A DNA stretch of 64,000 nt from Alkalibacillus flavidus (GCF_040545925.1 NZ_JBEPMX010000007.1:1-64000); one strand, 5' to 3'; shown: positions 26,701 to 34,551, counted from the stretch's first letter. The notes: generated from the letters alone by a model not told the origin. Numbers and translations: made by a program.

Positions 26701-27041
26701 TAGATCTTTTTAACGAAATGGGTTATAAAACAGAAGGTGCAAAGGTAAATGCAGCAAATTATGGAGCCCCACAAAAGAGAAAAAGGGTCTTAATAATAGG
26801 AATTAGAGAAGATATTTATACAGGTGCAAATTATATTCCTAGTGGGGTATTTAATACAACAAATGTAGGAGATAATTTTGACTTATTAAAAGAAAACCAC
26901 CTGAATCCAATTACTTCGTGGGAAGCAATTGGAGATTTATATGACAAACAATACTTATCGCTCTACCAACTGTATATGAAAAAAATTATTAGCTTTGAAG
27001 ATTTAATAAACTTAAAAAGTATGGATGCTAAGACGAATTAG
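23739..27041 (+). CDS. Bifunctional DNA methyltransferase: N6-adenine domain fused to permuted C5-cytosine domain
   Basis: The 1100-residue protein contains two methyltransferases. Residues 1-730 have the N6-adenine order of Alw26I/Eco31I/Esp3I-type enzymes: YYTD (107-110), SAM motif LEPCVGTGVF (137-146), then NPPY (245-248), followed by a TaqI-like recognition region. From about 739 comes a C5-cytosine enzyme in permuted order. TRD-end VPPGGNWK and motifs IX-X (REAARLQSFP near 809, QVGNAVPP near 833) precede motif I DLFAGAGGLSLGL (about 860), GGPPCQGYS (catalytic Cys933), ENVEG (970) and QKRKR (1012). The same circular permutation is known from M.BssHII. Alw26I-type systems methylate A on one strand and C on the other of an asymmetric GTCTC-containing site; one polypeptide could do both here. 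Confidence 0.9.
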   Translation: MNNTHELSKLLINDYSRKTNEFSVIINELKELLKVYSTTNQQSNHDSNTPLIRQYIKDHNLNKDDEVILIILLIGQIYEIQKEYSNISNYLTNKSVKFNERKFNGIYYTDFNIAKKITGDIINKTNNYKDIYDKKVLEPCVGTGVFIFAYLQSINELRDLSKEDFKQIISNIYVADNDNEALELFEFMFSIYTYYFHSINLYSIWGINNICNTGLVYRNLDEDIKPIKIEQAFNIKEKFDIVFTNPPYKLFKIEKDKYLENEHMYNKHKEINTKIVSRMKKFENLHYSLEGTLNLYKIFMEEIVKNYTKKDSEIGLLVPSNPLSDKTCTRLRKWLLNNFKINHIYLIPENNNFFVDVSQSFMIISISKEGQTDKIKLYRDISDNHKLKSNKAIEIDINTIRELSEHQFIFSLDRKSWNILKKMSKYTKIKDIDYILNYRGELDVSKFKDYFKPYNDNETPLVRGNAINSFKLNEKKITESVDILDIKQNYNSRKLYADNQDRIACQQIVNSNTKHRLKFSYVPKNHSLANSCNYISLKENKPDYITLYTLLGILNSSIMNWRFKSTSTNNHINNYELDDLMINLNEIEKAKFYEIDKLVQKVVNNEEDDWSYLDYVVFRLFNLEIQEVMKILVDENEPIDYIKRVLSHFESELIINEAISRIQTTNNSVLNHEQKNKIKAIIGSSQAVNENEANQLAETADNTEFILNILTLFHELYNKSVLNHTHFKLSELDLEMIKNVPPGGNWKFIPYNTMKKSKRLMNIYNSGGRTTLYGRIDPDKPSYTISTYFNRPGNGTYVHPYEDRVITIREAARLQSFPDDFIFLGSKTSILKQVGNAVPPVLAYNIGKHLKEQFDINNAIDLFAGAGGLSLGLQQSGINISVANDNSEMACKTYKVNHPNTKVITGDISEESTKQKIFDTNKKIDLICGGPPCQGYSHAGKRIIDDPRNLLFREFITFVNYFKPKVILMENVEGLLTINNGKTYNSIIDLFNEMGYKTEGAKVNAANYGAPQKRKRVLIIGIREDIYTGANYIPSGVFNTTNVGDNFDLLKENHLNPITSWEAIGDLYDKQYLSLYQLYMKKIISFEDLINLKSMDAKTN

Positions 27042-27059
27042 AATGTATCGTCTTAGCAT
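27025..27059. terminator. Bidirectional terminator between convergent R-M genes
   Basis: ATGCTAAGACGA (27025-27036) and TCGTCTTAGCAT (27048-27059) form a perfect 12-bp stem with an 11-base loop. The stem includes the last codons of both the methyltransferase (DAKTN) and the XRE-like protein. It lacks a long T run on either side. Confidence 0.6.
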
Positions 27060-27616
27060 TCTTCAATAACTTTCTCCCATTCATTATGAAGGCTACGAAA
27101 AAAAGATTGAATCTCAAGTTCAGGTAAATTTTTTTCAACAAGTAAAGTCACCACTGAGTTTAGTGTCAATAAATTATTTTTCGAGGCGAAATTTTTTACA
27201 TTACTCATTTCTAATTCATTGCCTATATTTATTAAGCTGTCACACAGTGAGCTTTCTAATAATGCCTTTAGTATCTGTACCATTTTAAATTTGTTACTTT
27301 CATTCATACATAATGAGGGTCTAGTAATAAAAATTTTATCATGATTAAAGTTTTCATATAAAAATTCACTTAAGTTATAGTTATACGAATATGCGATTTT
27401 AAATAAAGTATCTAATCTTAAATTTGTTCTTGTTTCATTATATATATCATAAATAGTTCTTGGATTAACAGTACTTCCATTATCATTATATACAATAATA
27501 TTTCTTTGGAAACTATTTATCAGTTCATTTTGAGATGAGTTATACGCATCATTATTGAATGAATCAATCAAATCCTTCAGATTTAAAAGAATCTTATTTT
27601 GGATTTTATTTTTCAT
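27053..27616 (-). CDS. XRE-like small protein co-encoded with the restriction enzyme
   Basis: The 187-residue protein contains NPRTIYDIYNETRTNLRLDTLFKIAY...NLSEFLYE, which follows the second half of an XRE-type helix-turn-helix domain (recognition helix, then tL.kIa.a..v.lsefl). The rest is helical and unrecognised. Its start overlaps the end of the restriction enzyme gene by 11 nt, so the two are translationally coupled. R-M control proteins of this fold normally lie upstream of the endonuclease gene; a downstream coupled position is unusual. It could regulate the system or act as an accessory subunit. Confidence 0.6.
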   Translation of the reverse strand: MKNKIQNKILLNLKDLIDSFNNDAYNSSQNELINSFQRNIIVYNDNGSTVNPRTIYDIYNETRTNLRLDTLFKIAYSYNYNLSEFLYENFNHDKIFITRPSLCMNESNKFKMVQILKALLESSLCDSLINIGNELEMSNVKNFASKNNLLTLNSVVTLLVEKNLPELEIQSFFRSLHNEWEKVIEEC

Positions 27617-29042
27617 TTGATCTTAAATCCTCAATAATTTTTTCTTGGAAATATTCCATTAAATTAACAAAATAATTATCAGCAGTGCTGTAATCATTCT
27701 GTTTGGCACTTCTAATCAATGAACTTAAAATGGCTTCCTCTTCCTCACCTATAACGAATTTTAAATTTCTATTACTTTTCTCGTGATAATCATCTAAGGA
27801 TTTAAAGGAAACATCAATGAATCGTTTAATTTCTTTATAATAAGTCACTGACTCCTTCCGATTTTCACAAAAAATTATTTCACCATCATCATTAAATTTA
27901 TAATTATAGTTAAAATATTTTTCTTTAGGTTTTAACAAATTTTTATATAAATAATCTTGAATTCCATTCTGTTTCAACAAATGAAGTGTTTCTAAATAAT
28001 AATGTGCGTTTTTTTTAAGTGCTACTCTAATCAGTTCCAAATCGATATTTTTATAGTTTTCTTTTATGAAACCCCATAGTTTTTTAGAGTACCAAGAAAT
28101 TACTGAAATATCATATTTATGTTCTAAATACATCAGCAACTCTATATCTTTCTTGCTAATCCTATCTCTTTTAGAGGAATTTTCGCCTCTGCTCATTTTT
28201 TGCAACAATAAAGAATCATGCTTAAAACCTAAGGATATTGGTCCAATATGATCTGCAGATGTGTTATTAAAAGTTTTGCTGTACATAAATTTATTAGCAG
28301 CATAGATATTTCCATCTACCCAATTTTCATACGCTCTTCTATCTTTGTTATATGTTTTAAGGTTCTCTGGTGACCTACCGGTATCCTCTTTAGTTCGACA
28401 ACACCTGTTATAAGAATGATATCCATCTAAACGGTCTGGGAAATTTGACATCGCACCTGGCCCAGTCAAATTTATAAACCCATTACGTGATAATGATTCA
28501 ACGATTTTAACTAGTTCATCGTAATTTGTGATATCTTTTTTAGATACAACTCCAAACTCATTGCTAACAAGACTTAATTTATCAGGGGACTTATCTAACT
28601 TTAATTTATTCCAAATAACTTCTATTATTTCAGTTTCAGAATAGCCACTATTGTTAAGCTCTTTCTTTACGTGAAACAAATCATCAATTATTGTGAAATG
28701 CTTATTGAAATGATTGTTCAAGGTTTTCGCTAAGTTTTTACTTAAATAAATGTATTCAATTGAATGTCTTCTGCCACAAACTTGACATACTGTCATCTTA
28801 GTAGGGTGCAATGAATACATTGTTTTCGATTTCCAACCATTACTATCTGTATCTATACCTAAACTTTTAGCTTTATCCTTAGCCCATTCAATTCTTCTTT
28901 GTCCCATTTTAGATACATTTGAAGCAACCCATGCGATACTCCCATCAGACTTTCTTTTAAAAGGTATACCGGAATAATTAGAATGATTTACAATATATTC
29001 TGTATACTCTTTAAATTCATCTGAATAATTTTTCTCTTCCAT
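27606..29042 (-). CDS. Type IIS restriction endonuclease, Alw26I/Eco31I/Esp3I-like, HNH type
   Basis: The ATG is eight bases after AAGGAG; 478 residues. A CQVCGRRH pair (Cys86, Cys89) and a second cysteine pair (CC, 214-215) could bind zinc. The segment SADHIGPISLGF (Asp264, His265) followed by GENSSKRD (Asn288, Lys291) forms an HNH / beta-beta-alpha-Me active site. Eco31I is a single-HNH enzyme of about this size, and systems of this type pair it with adenine and cytosine methyltransferases, as here. The predicted target contains GTCTC, with cleavage outside the site; exact specificity cannot be read off. The gene is as A/T-rich as the rest of the island. Confidence 0.75.
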   Translation of the reverse strand: MEEKNYSDEFKEYTEYIVNHSNYSGIPFKRKSDGSIAWVASNVSKMGQRRIEWAKDKAKSLGIDTDSNGWKSKTMYSLHPTKMTVCQVCGRRHSIEYIYLSKNLAKTLNNHFNKHFTIIDDLFHVKKELNNSGYSETEIIEVIWNKLKLDKSPDKLSLVSNEFGVVSKKDITNYDELVKIVESLSRNGFINLTGPGAMSNFPDRLDGYHSYNRCCRTKEDTGRSPENLKTYNKDRRAYENWVDGNIYAANKFMYSKTFNNTSADHIGPISLGFKHDSLLLQKMSRGENSSKRDRISKKDIELLMYLEHKYDISVISWYSKKLWGFIKENYKNIDLELIRVALKKNAHYYLETLHLLKQNGIQDYLYKNLLKPKEKYFNYNYKFNDDGEIIFCENRKESVTYYKEIKRFIDVSFKSLDDYHEKSNRNLKFVIGEEEEAILSSLIRSAKQNDYSTADNYFVNLMEYFQEKIIEDLRSNEK

Positions 29043-29147
29043 TATCAACACTCCTTATAAATTTTATGTTTCAATTATATTCGACTTCATCTTTAAGTCT
29101 TTTGAAATAAAGGTAACTTTTTGTTTTACTATTCATAGAATTAAAAA

Positions 29148-29172
29148 AACGACCCCATTTTTATCAGGTCGT
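29148..29172 (-). terminator. Terminator of the truncated amidohydrolase copy
   Basis: On the minus strand AACGACC pairs with GGTCGTT, followed by TTTTTTT. It overlaps the stop codon of the fragment at 29164-29375. Confidence 0.7.
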
Positions 29173-29375
29173 TAGCTTGTAAATCACAGTCCCAAGTTCA
29201 GCACCATCACCAATTGGCGAGATGTAGCCTTGTTTCGCTTTCTCGAGTTTCTCTTGTTCTCGCATCACATCAATGGCAGAGGCGGCCATGACTTTGCCGG
29301 CATAAAGCATGCCTTTGTGGCCGACTGACGTGCCTTCTTGGAATACGAGTTGCCAGGAGTGTAGTGAGTCCCATT
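29164..29375 (-). pseudogene. C-terminal fragment of a second M20 amidohydrolase gene
   Basis: Read on the minus strand, about 70 codons match the C-terminal end of the intact gene at 29447-30844. The match covers the segment from NGT/LHSWQ through GHKGMLYAGKVMAA, AIDVM, and the final QGYISPIGDGA. It ends differently (LGTVIYKLTT). It lacks a short KQELQKRK segment found in the intact protein. The homology stops sharply near 29375, next to the restriction genes. It is either the remnant of a tandem paralogue or one edge of the island insertion. Confidence 0.8.
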
Positions 29376-29407
29376 GACGAAATATGATCTTCTCTTATAC
29401 CAAATAA

Positions 29408-29436
29408 TGAAACCGACCTAACTACTGCCAAGTCGG
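29408..29436 (-). terminator. Terminator of the M20 amidohydrolase gene
   Basis: AACCGAC and GTCGGTT arms with a 14-base loop lie just after the stop codon of the gene at 29447 on the minus strand. Confidence 0.6.
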
Positions 29437-29446
29437 TTTTCAAATT

Positions 29447-30844
29447 TCAGATCACTGGCCCAGGCTTAGCACCATCACCAATCGGCGAAATGTAGCCTTG
29501 TTTGGCCTTCCGTTTTTGTAGTTCTTGTTTCGCTTTCTCTAGCTTTGTTTTATCTTGCATCACATCAATGGCAGCTGCGGCCATGACTTTACCTGCATAC
29601 AACATGCCCTTGTGGCCGATCGATGTGCCTCCTTGAGAAACGGCTTGCCAGGAGTGGAGTGATGTGCCGTTGACGAAGCAGGTTGTTAGGCATTGGGTGG
29701 TTGGGGTGACCCAGCTAACGTCGGCAACATCGGTTGACCCGGTTTGTTCAATAATTTGGTCGCGGTCAACGACGAAATCGGTTAAGGTGAGGCCGTCTAA
29801 GCCGTCTGCCCAGTATGTGTTTTGTTCCGCTTCTGATAGGGTGCTGCGAATCGTTTCGGCAAAGGCGCGTTCGTCTTCTGAGTAAGTTGGTGGTTCGATC
29901 GCATCTAAACTTGCTTGAATCGCATCATCAAGTGTATCGTTTCGAACAAGATCACTCGATCCGCTGTCGAAATGGACTTCGACTTCGGTTTCGGTCATTT
30001 GTGCGGCACCTTCTGCGACATTTTTCACGCGTTCGAAAATCTCGTGTGCTTCTTTGACGTTACTGGCGCGAACGAGATAAAGCACTTCCGCTTCAGACTG
30101 GACCACATTCGGTGCATTTCCGCCTGTATTGGTTACCGCGTAATGCAGGCGAGCGTTCTGGACGATATGTTCGCGTAGGTAATTGACGCCGACGTTCATG
30201 AGTTCAACGGCATCGAGCGCGCTCCGTCCTAAGTGTGGACTCGCCGCCGCGTGCGCGGATTGTCCTTTAAACCGGAAAAACACTTGTTGGACGGCTAGCA
30301 CATTAAGGCGTAACACTGAATTCATGGGGGCGGGATGCCAACAGAGCGCAAAGTCAACATCATCGAACACGCCTGCTTTTACCATAAAAGCTTTCCCGTC
30401 CCCGCTTTCTTCTGCAGGACAGCCGTAATAACGGACGGTTCCTTCTAAACCGTGTTCTTCCATATACGTTTTAACCGCAATCGCCGCCGCATAAGAGCCT
30501 GTTCCGAGTAAATTATGACCACAGCCATGGCCACTGCCACCTTGGACGATGGGCTGGTGTTCTGTCGCCCCGCGTTCTTGACTTAACCCTTCTAACGCGT
30601 CATATTCGCCTAGAAACGAGACAACAGGTTCACCTGATCCGTATTCTGCGACAAACGCAGTCGACATGTCTGCAATCCCTCGCGTCACCGTGAAGCCTTC
30701 TTGTTCAAGACTACTTGCAATATAATGGGCAGACTCGACTTCTTCAAAAGCCGTTTCCGCGAATGACCATAAATCATCACTCATTTGAATGAACTGATCT
30801 TGTTTCGCATCGATATAGGACGCGATCGTTTTCGCATGGTCCAT
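29447..30844 (-). CDS. M20 family amidohydrolase (AbgB / aminobenzoyl-glutamate hydrolase-like)
   Basis: The ATG after GGAGGGG is preferred over a start 15 codons earlier. The 465-residue protein has the family features: SFLGEYDAL, the metal-ligand GHGCGHNLLG, the acid CPAEESGDGKAF, and HWHPAP-like CWHPAPMN, with a dimerisation domain in the middle and the final metal ligand near SIGHKGM. Such enzymes hydrolyse N-acyl or N-aminobenzoyl amino acids. Codon use is ordinary and GC-richer than the island. A C-terminal fragment of a close paralogue follows it. Confidence 0.88.
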   Translation of the reverse strand: MDHAKTIASYIDAKQDQFIQMSDDLWSFAETAFEEVESAHYIASSLEQEGFTVTRGIADMSTAFVAEYGSGEPVVSFLGEYDALEGLSQERGATEHQPIVQGGSGHGCGHNLLGTGSYAAAIAVKTYMEEHGLEGTVRYYGCPAEESGDGKAFMVKAGVFDDVDFALCWHPAPMNSVLRLNVLAVQQVFFRFKGQSAHAAASPHLGRSALDAVELMNVGVNYLREHIVQNARLHYAVTNTGGNAPNVVQSEAEVLYLVRASNVKEAHEIFERVKNVAEGAAQMTETEVEVHFDSGSSDLVRNDTLDDAIQASLDAIEPPTYSEDERAFAETIRSTLSEAEQNTYWADGLDGLTLTDFVVDRDQIIEQTGSTDVADVSWVTPTTQCLTTCFVNGTSLHSWQAVSQGGTSIGHKGMLYAGKVMAAAAIDVMQDKTKLEKAKQELQKRKAKQGYISPIGDGAKPGPVI

Positions 30845-30941
30845 CCTTATCCCCTCCTGTGCGTGTGTTTTGTTATTATAAAATGACATACTTTTCAGTT
30901 AATTTCAATTGTTTTTTATTCTAGGCGCAGCACTCGCTCAA

Positions 30942-31038
30942 TTTTTAGATAAGTCTTGTTATTTTTTAAATAAATCCATGAACTTATGAAATAAGTTCAT
31001 CCACTTATTTCATAAGTCGAGTGGCTTATCTCATAAAT
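30942..31038. repeat. 21-nt periodic array, TTATTTCAAAAAT family (5 units)
   Basis: Units start at 30942, 30963, 30984, 31005 and 31026, exactly 21 apart. Cores (such as TTATGAAATAAGT, TTATTTCATAAGT, TTATCTCATAAAT) are near-palindromic and alternate in orientation; eight variable bases separate them. The array lies between the copA terminator and the amidohydrolase promoter. Confidence 0.9.
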
Positions 31039-31056
31039 TCAAACCACTAAAAGAAA

Positions 31057-31080
31057 CCCGTTCAGCTTCAGCTGAACGGG
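31057..31080 (-). terminator. copA terminator
   Basis: CCCGTTCAGC and GCTGAACGGG form a perfect 10-bp stem with a four-base loop; on the minus strand TTTCTTTT follows. Confidence 0.85.
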
Positions 31081-31092
31081 ATCCACTATCCA

Positions 31093-33477
31093 TTAAATCT
31101 TAGCGCGTTTTAGTCGTAGGGAATTCGTGACAACACTGACTGAACTTAATGCCATCGCAGCGCCTGCAACCCATGGAGCAAGAAGGCCGATCGCTGCGAC
31201 AGGAATACCTGCCGTGTTGTAGCCGAATGCCCAGAATAGGTTTTGGCGGATGTTACGAATCGTTGCATGACTGACTTTGATCGCTTTCGGAATCAGCTGC
31301 AATTCGCCGCCTAAAATCGTAATGTCAGCCGCTTCAATCGCAACCTCAGTTCCAGTACCGATCGCAATGCCGATATCTGCAATCGCGAGGGCTGGTGCGT
31401 CGTTCACGCCATCGCCGACCATCGCGACTTTGTGACCTTGAAGTTGGAGTTCTTTCACTTTTTCTGCTTTATCTTCTGGTAACACTTCTGAAATCGTGTC
31501 GTCAATGCCAACTTGTTTCGCAATCGCTTGAGCCGTCCGTTCGTTATCTCCTGTCAGCATCATCACCGTTAAGCCTTGGTCTTGTAAGGCTTTAATCGCA
31601 TCAGGTGCCGTTTCTTTAATCGTGTCCGCGACAGAGACGATGCCACGGTATTCGCCGTCCACAGCAATCAACATCGCGGTCTCTCCCGCTTCTTCCATTT
31701 CGATTAACGTTTGTTCAGCATCGCCAATTGCGACGCCATGATCTTGCATCAGTTTACGATTACCGACAAGAATGGTTTGGGCTGACACTGTTGCTTCAAT
31801 CCCATGCCCAGGCACAGCTTGAAATTGTTCAGCGTCACTTAACGCGACCTCTTCTTCTGTCGCATAGGCCACAATCGCTTGGGCGAGAGGATGTTCTGAA
31901 CCTTTCTCAGCGCTTGCGAGTAACTGTAATGTCTCTCGGTCAGCTGTAAATGTTGTTACTTCAGGCTTCCCTTTCGTAATCGTCCCTGTTTTATCAAGTA
32001 CAATCGCATCCAGTTCATGTGTGCGCTCTAAATGTTCGCCACCTTTAAATAAAATACCATTTTCAGCAGCTTTCCCAGTACCAACCATGATGGAAGTTGG
32101 AGTCGCTAGACCAAGCGCACATGGACACGCAATGACTAACACCGCAATCGCCGCCACGAGGGCTGGTTCGAGCTGGCCAGGTTGAACAAGTGTGATCCAC
32201 GTAATAAATGTGACCACGGCAATCCCGACGACAATCGGTACGAAATATCCGGAAATAACGTCAGCTAAACGTTGAATCGGCGCTTTTGACCCTTGTGCAT
32301 CTTCAACGACTTTGACGATCGACGCAAGAGCCGTATCTTTACCGACTTTAGTTGCTTCCATTTCAATCACACCGTTTTGGTTGATCGTCGAACCGATTAC
32401 GGATGCATCCGTCTCTTTTTCAACTGGCATCGATTCACCTGTAATCATCGACTCGTCAATCGACGTCGAGCCGCTGATGACCGTACCGTCTACGGGTATC
32501 TTCTCACCTGGTTTTACAATCAGATGATCGCCGACGACAACGTCTTCAACAGGCGTCATCACTTCTTCACCGTTACGTAAAACACGTGCTTCTTTTGCCT
32601 GCAAGCTCAATAACGACGACAACGCGTTTGTCGTTTGTGTTTTCGCTCGTGTTTCTAAATATTTACCGAATAAAATGAGTGTAATAATGACGGCGCTCGC
32701 TTCATAATACAAATGCGGATCATAACCAGGATTACCAATCGTGCGAATCCCTTCTGATAAACTGTAAAAATATGCCGCACTCGTACCTAATGCAACGAGC
32801 ACATCCATGTTCGCCCCACCGTTACGCAAGTTTTTATACGCACCGACGTAAAACTGCCAGCCGATCACAAATTGAACGGGTGTTGCTAAAGCGAACTGGA
32901 ACCACGGATTCATGAAAATAGCTGGAATCGACATGTTAAATAAATGGACAAACATTGTCAGGAGTAATGGCGCTGACAACGCCGCTGAGACGATTAACTT
33001 CGTTTTCTGTTTGTTGAGTTCTTGTTCTTTATACGACTCTTTCTCCTCAGCTTCCGCTTTTGGTGCAGCGTCATAGCCGAGCTTTTGGATCTTTTCGATT
33101 AATGTATCTGGATCAATGATACCTGGATTGTATTGGATCGACGCAGATTCTGTCGTTAAATTCACACTCGCTGTCTCAACACCGTTTTGTTTATTTAACA
33201 CTTTTTCAATCCTGCTCGAGCACGCGGCACACGTCATACCATACACATCGAGGTCCGCTTCTTCTTTTAGCACGCCATAGCCGACTTTTTCAATCTTATT
33301 CGTAATATCATCCATCGACGTCTGCTCAGGGTCATAATCGACCGCTGCTTTTTCCGTCGTTAAGTTCACTTGTGCATCGACGCCGTCCATTTTATTGAGC
33401 ACTTTCTCAACACGCGTCGAACAAGCCGCACACGTCATCCCTGTCACGGTTAAATCTGCATGTTCTTTCTCACTCAT
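31093..33477 (-). CDS. copA: Copper-exporting P1B-type ATPase CopA
   Basis: The 794-residue protein begins with two heavy-metal-associated domains (each with GMTCAACS; about residues 10-68 and 77-140). It then has eight membrane helices, the actuator loop with TGES, the transport motif CPC in IACPCALGL, and the phosphorylation site DKTGT. The SEHPLA motif of P1B pumps, the GDGVNDAPAL hinge and the C-terminal ALSSVSVV follow. CPC with two CxxC domains is typical of Cu(I) exporters. It lies 12 nt downstream of csoR, and the pair shares a CsoR operator. No copZ chaperone gene is present here. Confidence 0.96.
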   Translation of the reverse strand: MSEKEHADLTVTGMTCAACSTRVEKVLNKMDGVDAQVNLTTEKAAVDYDPEQTSMDDITNKIEKVGYGVLKEEADLDVYGMTCAACSSRIEKVLNKQNGVETASVNLTTESASIQYNPGIIDPDTLIEKIQKLGYDAAPKAEAEEKESYKEQELNKQKTKLIVSAALSAPLLLTMFVHLFNMSIPAIFMNPWFQFALATPVQFVIGWQFYVGAYKNLRNGGANMDVLVALGTSAAYFYSLSEGIRTIGNPGYDPHLYYEASAVIITLILFGKYLETRAKTQTTNALSSLLSLQAKEARVLRNGEEVMTPVEDVVVGDHLIVKPGEKIPVDGTVISGSTSIDESMITGESMPVEKETDASVIGSTINQNGVIEMEATKVGKDTALASIVKVVEDAQGSKAPIQRLADVISGYFVPIVVGIAVVTFITWITLVQPGQLEPALVAAIAVLVIACPCALGLATPTSIMVGTGKAAENGILFKGGEHLERTHELDAIVLDKTGTITKGKPEVTTFTADRETLQLLASAEKGSEHPLAQAIVAYATEEEVALSDAEQFQAVPGHGIEATVSAQTILVGNRKLMQDHGVAIGDAEQTLIEMEEAGETAMLIAVDGEYRGIVSVADTIKETAPDAIKALQDQGLTVMMLTGDNERTAQAIAKQVGIDDTISEVLPEDKAEKVKELQLQGHKVAMVGDGVNDAPALAIADIGIAIGTGTEVAIEAADITILGGELQLIPKAIKVSHATIRNIRQNLFWAFGYNTAGIPVAAIGLLAPWVAGAAMALSSVSVVTNSLRLKRAKI

Positions 33478-33489
33478 ATTGGTCCCTCC

Positions 33490-33792
33490 TTACTTCGAAA
33501 ACTGTTTTAAGACGTCCATTAACTCTTGAATCGTCTCGTCACCTTCACCTTTTTGAATCGCATCAGTCACACAATGGTTAATATGACGTTCGGTGACAGA
33601 GAAACCGACGTTTTTAAGCGCAGATTGAATCGCGCTGATCTGAACTAATATATCGACACAATAACGATCTTCTTCAACCATATTTTGAATGCCGCGTACT
33701 TGCCCTTCGATTCGTTTTAACCGGTTCATCAGTTTTTCTTTCTCATCATCCGTTCGCGGCACAACAGGTTCGTCATGTAAATACTCACTCAT
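33490..33792 (-). CDS. csoR: Copper-sensing repressor CsoR
   Basis: A 100-residue all-helical DUF156 protein: NRLKRIEGQVRGIQNMVEE, then YCVDIL with the first Cys ligand and HINHCVTDAI with the His and second Cys ligands. This C-H-C set marks the Cu(I)-sensing CsoR branch. It heads the csoR-copA operon and is preceded by a CsoR-type operator. Confidence 0.95.
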   Translation of the reverse strand: MSEYLHDEPVVPRTDDEKEKLMNRLKRIEGQVRGIQNMVEEDRYCVDILVQISAIQSALKNVGFSVTERHINHCVTDAIQKGEGDETIQELMDVLKQFSK

Positions 33793-33814
33793 GTGATCAA
33801 CATCCTTTCTTTTT

Positions 33815-33835
33815 ACTATACCCCCGTACAGTATT
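33815..33835. promoter_or_regulatory. CsoR operator upstream of csoR-copA
   Basis: ACTATACCCCCGTACAGTAT (reverse ATACTGTACGGGGGTATAGT) is a G/C-tract pseudo-palindrome of the TACCC...GGGTA kind bound by CsoR proteins. It lies between csoR and the thioredoxin gene where the csoR promoter must be. Confidence 0.75.
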
Positions 33836-33852
33836 TATATCGTTAAAAATTT

Positions 33853-34176
33853 TTACGTTAACATCAAGTCCATCTTTTCGCTAAACGCTTCTATGCGAAT
33901 AAAGCGATCTTCACGCATCACTTCTTTTTGATTTTGGAACACCAACGTAATCGGAGCCGTAAAGACGAGATATTCACCTGATACTTCTTTTACCTCATCC
34001 ACGTCGACATACCCGAGAGCAATATTGTCATACGTTTCTAATTCGTCTTGAATGCGTGGCCATAACGCTGAACACACGCTACACCCTTGGCTCGATATAA
34101 ATAACAACGCATGGTCGTTCTCCGCGACAAACGCTCTAACCTCTTCTATTGACTGCAATGTTTCAGTTTGACTCAT
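33853..34176 (-). CDS. Thioredoxin-like protein of the copper regulon
   Basis: A 107-residue thioredoxin fold: LLFISSQGCSVCSALWPRI places a CSVC redox pair at the head of helix 1, and VFTAPITLVF supplies the cis-Pro. The second half (VDVDEVKEV) fits the fold. Dithiol pair CxxC with Ser-Val is unusual compared with CGPC. Its own promoter holds a perfect CsoR-box palindrome, so it is likely induced by copper together with copA and may repair copper-oxidised thiols. It runs toward csoR. Confidence 0.82.
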   Translation of the reverse strand: MSQTETLQSIEEVRAFVAENDHALLFISSQGCSVCSALWPRIQDELETYDNIALGYVDVDEVKEVSGEYLVFTAPITLVFQNQKEVMREDRFIRIEAFSEKMDLMLT

Positions 34177-34207
34177 ATCGTCACCACCTTATCTAAACTA
34201 AGATTAT

Positions 34208-34226
34208 CATACCCCCTATAGGTATG
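34208..34226. promoter_or_regulatory. CsoR operator upstream of the thioredoxin-like gene
   Basis: CATACCCCCTATAGGTATG, a palindrome with CATACC and GGTATG arms, 32 nt before the start codon. It resembles the site before csoR and places this gene in the copper regulon. Confidence 0.75.
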
Positions 34227-34324
34227 TAAACGAAACTGCTTTAGACTGATTGTAAAAATCACCCACTGCAAATTGTTATTTTATGTTAAAATGACGGTAA
34301 TGTTTAGCAGAGGTGTGTGACACA

Positions 34325-34492
34325 ATGAAACTTAACACATTAAAGAATCTATTCTGGATGACGCTCGCCATTATCGCCACCCTTCAATTCTTTTCATTAC
34401 CTAAATACCTGGATTATATGTTATTAGTATATGCCCTCATACTCGGCACGATCATCATCAGCAGATCATTTCGGGGCAAGAGTGTTGATTGA
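34325..34492 (+). CDS. Very small membrane protein, 55 aa
   Basis: An ATG, with AGAGGTGTG upstream, opens a 55-codon frame that starts MKLNTLKNLF. Two hydrophobic segments span residues 12-26 and 31-46 and the end is basic (SRSFRGK). Unknown. It begins a run of small plus-strand membrane proteins. Confidence 0.5.
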   Translation: MKLNTLKNLFWMTLAIIATLQFFSLPKYLDYMLLVYALILGTIIISRSFRGKSVD

Positions 34493-34551
34493 ATCAACAA
34501 GATAAAGGTTCCAATTTATAAAGTTATTTATCACTGATTGGAGTGTGCAAA

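Noticed and set aside
18112..29042. Prophage or integrative element
   Set aside because: No integrase, structural, replication or lysis genes are present and no attachment-site repeats are visible; it is better described as a defence island with decayed transposons.
31395..32580. Plus-strand frames opposite copA
   Set aside because: They are antisense shadows of the strongly conserved P-type ATPase gene.
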